Of a stretch of DNA of 52,733 nt, positions 30,627 through 37,123 are shown piece by piece. Within the stretch, counting starts at the first letter, position 1, and each line of letters opens with the position of its first letter. This stretch comes from Fibrobacterota bacterium (lineage in GTDB: Bacteria > Fibrobacterota > Fibrobacteria > UBA11236). The position numbers and the translations under genes were made by a program. Location of the stretch: NCBI GenBank assembly GCA_028287505.1, contig JAQBPN010000043.1:1-52733 (forward strand), given 5' to 3'. The notes below the pieces were generated by a model. It searched no databases. It saw only the letters and a program-made list of their open reading frames with translations, and was not told the DNA's origin.

Positions 30627-33600
30627 GCTGCTGTCGGCGGGAGCGTTGCTGGCCGTCCTGGTCGCGGGGATGCCCGCAACGGGATTGGGACAGGGCTTCG
30701 GCCAGAACAAGGTGCAATACAACCAGTTCAAGTGGTCGTATTTCCGCACCGAACATTTCGACATCTATTTTCCGCAAGGCGCGGACCTGATCGCATCCTT
30801 CGCGGCGCGCAACGTGGAAACCATGTACAAAGGCGTCTCCACCATGGTCGGCCACAAGCTGGGAGCCCGGGTGCCGATCATCCTGCACAATTCCCATGCC
30901 GAGTTCGAGCAGACCAACGTCATCCGCCTGCCCCTGCACGAAGGTATCGGCGGCTTCACGGAAATCTTCAAGAACCGGATAGTGCTTCCCTTCGAGGGCA
31001 GCTATACGGAGTTCTACCACGTTCTCAAGCATGAAATGACCCATGCCGTCGTCTTCGACATGCTCTTCGGGGAGAATGCCGCGTCCATGGTTTCCCATCA
31101 GACCGCCCAGTTCCCCCTGTGGGTGAGCGAAGGCCTGGCCGAATACACCTCCCTGGGATGGGATCTGTCCTCGGAGTTTTTCATGCTGGACGCCACCACC
31201 TTCGGCTACGTGGCTCCGCCCACCGTGGATTTCGGAGGCTTCCTGGCCTATAAGGGCGGCCAGTTGTTCCTGCATTTCGTCGATGCCACCTACGGCAAGG
31301 GGACCGTCACCAAGCTCATACAGGCGCTGGCGGACGCCCACGATTTGCCCCAGGCATTCAAGAAAGTGACCAGGACGTCCCTGGAAGAAGCGGGGGAGAT
31401 CTGGCTGCGTGAGTTGCGCTTCATCTATTGGCCGGAGCTGGGCCAGCGCAAATACGGCAAGACGGTGGCGCGCCAGCTCACCGATCGCAGCAAGGATCAG
31501 TCCTTCTACAATCTCCAACCCTCCATTTCCCCCAACGGCCAGGAGATAGCCTTTTTCAGCGACCGGGAATCGTGGGAAGCCATCTACATCATCAACATCA
31601 AGAGCGAGAAGGTCACGCGCTCCGTCATCCAGGGAGGCAAAGGAGAGAAGCACGAGAGCTTCCACTCCTTCAAATCCGGAATCACCTGGAGCCCGGACAG
31701 CAAACAGATCGCCATTGTCAGCAAAAGCCACGGCAAGGATGTCATCCACCTGATCAACGCCTCGAAGAAAGGCAAGGGCACCATCACCCGGGAAATAGCC
31801 CCGGACGTGCAGGCCATCCTGTCCCCGAGCTGGTCCAGGGACGGCAGCTACATCGCGTTCAGCGGCATGAAGAACGGCCTTACGGATATCTACGTCTGGG
31901 ACCTGCACAAGAACGCGCTGAAGCAGCTCACCCACGATCTGGCCCACGATGATCATCCCACTTTCTCGCCTTCGGGAAAATGGATCGCTTTCGAATCCGA
32001 CCGCCGTAACGCCTTTGTTACCTCCCCCTCCGCAAATCCCCTGGACGGCTACGACAGCCTGCTCATGTTCAACGATATCTACAAGATCCGCCTGGAGGGG
32101 GACAGCCTCACCAAGGTGGCGGGCGGGGCCTACGACGAAAAGCAACCCTCCTACGGTCCCTCCGATTCCTCCCTGATATTCATTTCCAACCGCTCCGGCA
32201 TCGACAACATCTATCTCAGCCGGGATTCCGCCGGTTCCTACCTGGACAAACCCCTGACCAATCTGCTCTCCGGATGTTTCACGCCTTCCTGGTCCTGGGA
32301 CGGAAAGTTCATCGCCTTTTCGCTTTTCGAGGAAGGGGGATGGGATATCTATCTCATGAAAGACCCCATGAGCAAGATCATCGCCGGGGAACTGCCCAAG
32401 ACCCGCTTCATCAAATCCCTGGAAGACAGCACCCTGGGTTTCTTCCGCCCCCTCAATTGGGCCAACCTGTCCAGCTACAATGCGGACAGCATCCGCACGG
32501 ATTCCATCGCGCGCGTGGATTCCATCAGGACCGCAGTCGCCAAAAAGGATTCCACCGAGAAGATCCGCAAGGCGAAGGCTTCCGCGGAGGTGGGGGCGGC
32601 CATCGCCCGGGATTCCGCCGCGCTGGCGAACCGGACCCCGAAGGACTCGGCGGCCGCCAAGGCCCGGGCGGCCGCGGGCCGCCCGGATTCCGCGCTCGCG
32701 GCCGCAGCCAAACCGGTTTCCGATTCGGCCGCCAAGTTTGCCAGGGACAGCGCACTCGCCTCTGCGGCCTCGCCCGGGAATCCCAAGGCGGACAGTTTGA
32801 AAAAAGCGGCGGCGGACGATTCCGCCAGGACCGCGGATGGAAAGGATCCGGAGAAATCCCGCAAGAAGAAAAAGGCCATCAAATCCCCCTTCCTGGCCGA
32901 CAGCTCCATCTATATCGCCGACGACGGCAGCTTCCGCAAGAACAGATATACCCCGATCTGGAGCCTGGATAATGCCAATGCGGCCTTGGGGATCGACAAC
33001 CAATACGGGTATGGCGGCCTGGCCTATATCACCTTGAGCGATCTGATGGGCGACCAGGAACTTTCCTTCGCCTTGAGCATCAACGGGAGCTGGGAGAATA
33101 CCAACGGCGCGGTTTCGTACGATTACCTGGCGCTGAAAACGGATTTCTCAATCATGGCCTACCATCAGGCCCAACTGTCCCAGTACAGCCTGTTCCCGGA
33201 TTCCAACTCCGTATTCGGCGAGGACAGCATCTTCCTGGATCGCCAATGGGGATTCGGAACCACGGCCAGCTATCCCTTCTCCGTATTCAACCGCCTGGAG
33301 TTCGATGCGCGCACGCTCTTCACCTCCCGGACCCACCAGAACAATGACGGAGGCAAGCTCTCCACGGACGATGACTACAAATCCATCACCATCAACGCGC
33401 TGTTCCCCAGCGTGCGCTTTGTCCACGACAATACCTTGTGGGGCATAGTGGGTCCCGTGAACGGCGAACGCGTCTACGCCAATGTCACGGCCGTACCCCC
33501 GGTCTTCCAGGACAATCTCTCCTACGTGGTCCTGGATGCGGACCTGCGCAAGTATTGGGAGTATTTCAAGAAGTACACTTTGGCCGTGCGGGTGTCCGGA

Positions 33601-34071
33601 GGCGTTTCGGAGGCGTTGGGAGATTACGAAAACCCCCACCAATTCTGGGTGGGCGGCGAGGATTTCACCTTCAATGCCCATGCGAACAAGGATAATCTCC
33701 CCAAAAAGTTGGAGGAGTTTTATTTTTCCCAGTTCGATTTTCCCCTGCGTGGATTCGACTACTATGAATTCAAAGGCACCAGGAAGTTCGTGTCGAATCT
33801 CGAATTCCGGTTTCCCTTCGTCCGGGAGTTCACCATTGTCTGGCCCATACCTCTCAGTCTGAGGTATGTTATGGGCAACGTATTCGCGGATTACGGCGGA
33901 GCCTGGTCCACCGGAAACGCATTCGATCAAATGGGCCTGGGGCTCGGTTACGGCGCGCGCATGAACCTGGGGATATTCGTCCTCAAGTATACGCGGGCCT
34001 GGGCGATAAAGGACGTAGGCACCCACGATAATCCCCAACGGGATTACTGGTCCCTGGGCGCGGAATTTTAG
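30616..34071 (+). CDS. Outer-membrane protein: metalloprotease-like domain, TolB-like propeller and Omp85-like barrel
   Basis: From TTG 30616 (GAGGGA 6 nt before it) the protein has 1151 residues. After a signal peptide (1-26) comes a peptidase-MA-like domain with HEMTH (139-143) and Glu172 in SEGLAEY, so zinc ligands and catalytic Glu are present. Residues about 290-610 contain repeated 'SPSWSxDGxxIAFxSxxxG' blades of a TolB/PD40 propeller. Residues about 620-760 are a linker of repeated DS pairs with Ala and Lys, ending in KSRKKKKAIK. The last 380 residues resemble an Omp85/BamA-type barrel (FNLEFRFPFVREFTIVWP; final aromatic residue Phe). It would sit in the outer membrane with protease and propeller in the periplasm or outside; substrate unknown. 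Confidence 0.82.
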   Translation: MRIKLLSAGALLAVLVAGMPATGLGQGFGQNKVQYNQFKWSYFRTEHFDIYFPQGADLIASFAARNVETMYKGVSTMVGHKLGARVPIILHNSHAEFEQTNVIRLPLHEGIGGFTEIFKNRIVLPFEGSYTEFYHVLKHEMTHAVVFDMLFGENAASMVSHQTAQFPLWVSEGLAEYTSLGWDLSSEFFMLDATTFGYVAPPTVDFGGFLAYKGGQLFLHFVDATYGKGTVTKLIQALADAHDLPQAFKKVTRTSLEEAGEIWLRELRFIYWPELGQRKYGKTVARQLTDRSKDQSFYNLQPSISPNGQEIAFFSDRESWEAIYIINIKSEKVTRSVIQGGKGEKHESFHSFKSGITWSPDSKQIAIVSKSHGKDVIHLINASKKGKGTITREIAPDVQAILSPSWSRDGSYIAFSGMKNGLTDIYVWDLHKNALKQLTHDLAHDDHPTFSPSGKWIAFESDRRNAFVTSPSANPLDGYDSLLMFNDIYKIRLEGDSLTKVAGGAYDEKQPSYGPSDSSLIFISNRSGIDNIYLSRDSAGSYLDKPLTNLLSGCFTPSWSWDGKFIAFSLFEEGGWDIYLMKDPMSKIIAGELPKTRFIKSLEDSTLGFFRPLNWANLSSYNADSIRTDSIARVDSIRTAVAKKDSTEKIRKAKASAEVGAAIARDSAALANRTPKDSAAAKARAAAGRPDSALAAAAKPVSDSAAKFARDSALASAASPGNPKADSLKKAAADDSARTADGKDPEKSRKKKKAIKSPFLADSSIYIADDGSFRKNRYTPIWSLDNANAALGIDNQYGYGGLAYITLSDLMGDQELSFALSINGSWENTNGAVSYDYLALKTDFSIMAYHQAQLSQYSLFPDSNSVFGEDSIFLDRQWGFGTTASYPFSVFNRLEFDARTLFTSRTHQNNDGGKLSTDDDYKSITINALFPSVRFVHDNTLWGIVGPVNGERVYANVTAVPPVFQDNLSYVVLDADLRKYWEYFKKYTLAVRVSGGVSEALGDYENPHQFWVGGEDFTFNAHANKDNLPKKLEEFYFSQFDFPLRGFDYYEFKGTRKFVSNLEFRFPFVREFTIVWPIPLSLRYVMGNVFADYGGAWSTGNAFDQMGLGLGYGARMNLGIFVLKYTRAWAIKDVGTHDNPQRDYWSLGAEF

Positions 34072-34125
34072 ATTTGCAGGGCCGGCCGGCGGGATTCCCC
34101 CGGCGGGCGCTGTGACAACGGCCGG

Positions 34126-34158
34126 GGCCGGGACGACCTCTTTAAAGGCGTCCCGGCC
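34126..34158 (+). promoter_or_regulatory. Perfect 10-bp hairpin just before the PtsN-like gene
   Basis: GGCCGGGACG (34126-34135) pairs with CGTCCCGGCC (34149-34158) over a 13-nt loop. It ends 6 nt before the ribosome-binding site GAGGAA of the next gene and has no T-run, so it may separate or protect transcripts rather than end them. Confidence 0.5.
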
Positions 34159-34176
34159 CGGGCAGAGGAATGCATC

Positions 34177-34641
34177 ATGAGGCTTTCGGAACGATTCACT
34201 GACAAATGCATCATCATCGATTCCCAGAAGCCCAATAAGCGGGAAATCATCGAAGAGATGGTGAACCTGCTCTGCCAGGCATACGAGATCGAAAACCGCG
34301 ACGGCATCATGCGGGCCGTGCTGGGGCGGGAGGAAAAGATGTCCACCGGCATCGGGTGCGGGCTGGCCGTTCCCCACGGCAAGGTGGATTTCCTGGACAA
34401 GATGTGCGTGGTGGCCTGTTCGGTGAAGCGCGGCATCGACTTCGAGGCCATCGACAAGGAATCGGTCTATCTCCTGTTCCTGATCGTCTCCCCAGCAAAT
34501 ACCACGGGGCCGCATATCCGCGCGCTCTCGGCCATCTCCCGCATCATGGCGGACGCGGACATCCGCAAGAGCCTGATCGCGTCCAACAGCCCGGTGGAGT
34601 TCTACGCCAATCTCAAGATCGGCGAAGAGAAGTACACGTAG
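34177..34641 (+). CDS. PTS EIIA-like protein (PtsN family)
   Basis: A 154-residue EIIA domain of the fructose/nitrogen type. The phospho-accepting His67 lies in AVPHGKV, and STGIGCGLAVPHG plus ISRIMADADIRKSLI fit the family. No EIIB or EIIC gene is near, and a GAF-containing EI (ptsP) is encoded at 46628-48907, so it is more likely a regulatory nitrogen-PTS protein than a sugar transporter part. Three cysteines near the active site (KMCVVACSVKR; GCGL) are uncommon. Ribosome-binding site GAGGAA precedes the ATG. Repeat copy 3 with a terminator follows. Confidence 0.87.
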   Translation: MRLSERFTDKCIIIDSQKPNKREIIEEMVNLLCQAYEIENRDGIMRAVLGREEKMSTGIGCGLAVPHGKVDFLDKMCVVACSVKRGIDFEAIDKESVYLLFLIVSPANTTGPHIRALSAISRIMADADIRKSLIASNSPVEFYANLKIGEEKYT

Positions 34642-34672
34642 GAGTCAGAGCGGTCTTTACCGCATTGTCTTC

Positions 34673-34803
34673 CGTCGGGCGTTCGGCGTCGGGCGTAAAA
34701 GAAAAACCGGGGATGAACTCCGGTTTTTTCTTTTTACGACCTATGGGTGCGGAAAAAGTTTTACGCCCGACGCCGTCGGCTCCAAGGGAGCCGCACGCCC
34801 GAC
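34673..34803. repeat. GTCGGGC-arm intergenic element, copy 3
   Basis: Left arm: CGTCGGG (34673-34679), a degenerate CGTTCGG, and CGTCGGG (34687-34693). Right arm: CGCCCGACG from 34764, broken by a small hairpin CGGCTCC/GGAGCCG (34777-34793), then CGCCCGAC ending at 34803. From 34720 to 34769 it is identical to copy 4 except for one T. It lies between the convergent ptsN-like and glycosyltransferase genes and overlaps the end of the latter. Confidence 0.85.
34695..34737. terminator. Bidirectional terminator hairpin in copy 3
   Basis: Inner stem AAAAACCGG (34702-34710) with CCGGTTTTT (34720-34728), extended by GTAAAAG and CTTTTTAC outside it. T-rich on both strands. Confidence 0.75.
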
Positions 34804-35948
34804 CTCGTTTCCTCAGCAATCTCATCCATAAGCTCCGCCAGCCTGGCCAATCCGTGCTTCCAGCTGAAATGCGACCGCACCCATTCCGGGCCGGCTTCGC
34901 CCATGGCGAGCAGTTGATCGGGAGACGCCAACAAGGCGGCCAATTTCTCGCGCAGGTCGTCCCGGTCCCCGGCGCGGAACAGGACGCCCGTTCTGCCTTC
35001 CAGGACGGCTTCCGGAATGCCGCCCGTCCGGGCCGCCAGCACCGGCAGACCCAGGCTTTGGGCTTCCAATAAGGTCAGGCCCAATCCTTCCACATGGTTG
35101 TTTTCCACCGGAGGCAGGCTGGGGAGGATGAACAGGGAGGCGTCCAGGAGCAGACGGATCTTTTCCGCTTCGTCCACCGGTGGGCGGAAACGGATCCTGT
35201 CGCCCAGGCCGGATGCGCGCACTCGCTCCTTCAGATTGGCTTCTTCTTCGCCGGCGCCCACGATGTCCAGGGTCCAGGGAAGGCCGGCCAATTGCCCGAT
35301 CGCGTCCAGGAGCAGGGCCGTGCCTTTGCGCGGCACCAGGCGGTGCATGCACAGGAGGCGCGGACCCTGGGTAACCTGGGTGGTACGATGGCCGGCCGAC
35401 GCCGCCGGCCCGCCTTCCAATGGATTTCCATAAGGGATCACTTCCAGGCGGCGGCATTTGATTCCCAGTTGCCCCACGATTTCCGCGGTGTGCCGCGAGC
35501 CGGCCACCACGGCGTCGGCCCGGGAAAGGACCGCTTTCTTGAACAGGCGTACCACGAAGCGTTCGGGATCGATCAGTTCCGCCCCGTGGACCAGGACCAG
35601 GTAATGGGTGCCCGTTCCCAAGCGGCTCAGGAGCATGGACGGAATGGCCGTGGTCCATTGCATGTGCAGCAGGAAATCCGTCTTGAACCGGAAGCGGTAC
35701 CAGGGAATGCTCCAGAGGCTCCACCAGAAGGCGCGCCAGCGCGTCCGGCCGTTTCGCCAGGCCAGGCCCACCCCTGCCGCCGGCGGAGGCAGGGCCTGGA
35801 GGGCATGATCGCTTCCGGCCAGGACATGCGTGAGCCGGCCGCCGGGAAAATCCCGGGCGATGCGATAGGAGTATGTCTGGAGACCTCCCACGTCCGGGGG
35901 ATAGTCGGTGGTGATCAACAGGGCGCGGACACCGCGGGCATTTGGCAT
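34761..35948 (-). CDS. GT4-family glycosyltransferase
   Basis: A 395-residue GT-B enzyme. The N-terminal domain begins RALLITTDYPPDVGGLQTYSYRIAR; the C-terminal domain has EVIPYGNP, a donor-binding region and LEAQSLGLPVLAARTGGIPEAVLEGRTGVLF, the E-x7-E motif of GT4 enzymes. It transfers a sugar from an activated donor, probably to a lipid or polysaccharide; substrates cannot be read. The natural domain ends near ELMDEIAEE; the last dozen or so residues (SGVRLPWSRRRRA) and the stop codon are encoded by repeat copy 3. There is no linked polysaccharide cluster. Confidence 0.88.
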   Translation of the reverse strand: MPNARGVRALLITTDYPPDVGGLQTYSYRIARDFPGGRLTHVLAGSDHALQALPPPAAGVGLAWRNGRTRWRAFWWSLWSIPWYRFRFKTDFLLHMQWTTAIPSMLLSRLGTGTHYLVLVHGAELIDPERFVVRLFKKAVLSRADAVVAGSRHTAEIVGQLGIKCRRLEVIPYGNPLEGGPAASAGHRTTQVTQGPRLLCMHRLVPRKGTALLLDAIGQLAGLPWTLDIVGAGEEEANLKERVRASGLGDRIRFRPPVDEAEKIRLLLDASLFILPSLPPVENNHVEGLGLTLLEAQSLGLPVLAARTGGIPEAVLEGRTGVLFRAGDRDDLREKLAALLASPDQLLAMGEAGPEWVRSHFSWKHGLARLAELMDEIAEETRSGVRLPWSRRRRA

Positions 35949-36114
35949 TCTTTCCCAAATTATCCAAGATCAGGGCCGGAAATTCAACTTGGAGGAAAAA
36001 AAACGTAAACGGGGCGATTGGACCATCGGCCCCTGTCGACAAAGATTACAGATTTCCATGCCTTTGGGGCACGGTTCCTGGGGCGATTTTTTTGTTTATA
36101 TTTATCCACTGTCA

Positions 36115-36147
36115 GCCGCAAGCCCTAGTTGGATCTAGGCTGGCGGC
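36115..36147 (+). promoter_or_regulatory. Inverted repeat in the leader of the recombinase-like gene
   Basis: GCCGCAAGCCCTAG (36115-36128) faces CTAGGCTGGCGGC (36135-36147) across TTGGAT, matching with one bulge and one mismatch. It lies between an AT-rich TATATTTATCC (36095-36105) that may contain a -10 box and the ATG at 36183. It could be an operator or binding site for the neighbouring protein. Confidence 0.5.
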
Positions 36148-36182
36148 GAATACTGTCCTGGGTCAACAGCGGGAAAGCATTC

Positions 36183-36947
36183 ATGGAAAAGCATCCGAAA
36201 AATCCGAAAGCTCTTCTCTATTGTTCGGTCTGGCCGGACGAAGGGCAGGAGCTTTCCCTGGAATCCCAATCCGTGGAGCTGCAGACCTACTGTCTCATGA
36301 ACGGACTTGAGGTTTTGGATATCATTTCCGATGTCGGACCCCATGTCAAAGGCAAGCTCCGCACGGGCATGGAGCGCCTGCTTTCCCGGGCCATGCAGGA
36401 AAGCATCGGACATATCGTCATCCACAACGTGAGCCGGGTGGGCCGGGATTCCCGGGAGGTCATGACCTTCCTGCGGGATACGTTCGATTGCAACCGCACC
36501 GAGATCCATGTCAGCCTTTGGAAAACCAGCACCGCTTCCGCCGAATGCGCGCGCATCATGGCCATGGCGGGGGAAATCCTCGGTCTGGATCATCCCCAGC
36601 CCGCCAAGGAAACGGCCGTACGCACCGAAAAATTCCGCGTCAAGCCGCTCTGGGTCAAGCTCTTCGGCATGCTGCAGGATGAACGCTACGCCGAGCTCCT
36701 CATCAAGGCCCTTTTCCAGCTGAAGGATACGGTCAAGCTCACGGAGAAGGAATACATGGCGGTACATGGAGGTTACGATCACCTCAACATGTTCCGCGCC
36801 CTCGGCTTCCGCATCAAAGGCGAGAAGACCGACAACACCAAGCTGGTTACCGACGTCCTGGTCCGGTATTGGGACAAGCTGAAGCTCCACCTGAGCGCGG
36901 ACCTGTACCGGATCATCGAAGGCTCCGAGACCGGCGCCGTACTCTAG
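36183..36947 (+). CDS. Serine-recombinase-like protein lacking the catalytic serine
   Basis: A 254-residue protein from ATG 36183 (a TTG at 36129 lies in a hairpin loop and has no ribosome-binding site). Residues 10-125 follow the resolvase N-terminal domain: LSLESQSVELQTYCLMNGLEV, DVGPHVKGKLRTGMERLLSRAM, and HIVIHNVSRVGRDSREVMTFL with both conserved arginines. The motif that normally reads YARVSTDEQ is YCSVWPDEG here, so the nucleophilic serine is replaced by Trp. The C-terminal 120 residues do not look like a recombinase domain or a zinc ribbon. It probably binds DNA or partner proteins without recombining. Confidence 0.7.
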   Translation: MEKHPKNPKALLYCSVWPDEGQELSLESQSVELQTYCLMNGLEVLDIISDVGPHVKGKLRTGMERLLSRAMQESIGHIVIHNVSRVGRDSREVMTFLRDTFDCNRTEIHVSLWKTSTASAECARIMAMAGEILGLDHPQPAKETAVRTEKFRVKPLWVKLFGMLQDERYAELLIKALFQLKDTVKLTEKEYMAVHGGYDHLNMFRALGFRIKGEKTDNTKLVTDVLVRYWDKLKLHLSADLYRIIEGSETGAVL

Positions 36948-37057
36948 CCGACCGTCTTTCGGGATCCGATTTCCCGCTCCCATTTTCCTTCCACCCGTTT
37001 GCATCGCAACCGTGACCGGCGTCTCCCGCGCCGGCTCCGCCTCTCCCGGCATGGGTT

Positions 37058-37085
37058 TTGAGGGGTGGTCATTGTTATATATATT
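37058..37085 (+). promoter_or_regulatory. Possible promoter of the topoisomerase gene
   Basis: TTGAGG (37058-37063) and TATATT (37080-37085) are 16 bp apart, 38 bp before the TTG start. The -10 box matches five of six consensus bases, the -35 four of six. Confidence 0.35.
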
Positions 37086-37123
37086 GGAACCGACCTCATC
37101 TTGACCAGGAAGGATGGCTGAAT

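Noticed and set aside
29971-33003. 1010-codon open frame on the - strand
   Set aside because: Antisense to aroD and the protease-barrel gene, which have strong motifs and ribosome-binding sites.
36098-36110. Replication origin
   Set aside because: TTATCCACT is one mismatch from a DnaA box but stands alone; no cluster and no dnaA or dnaN nearby.
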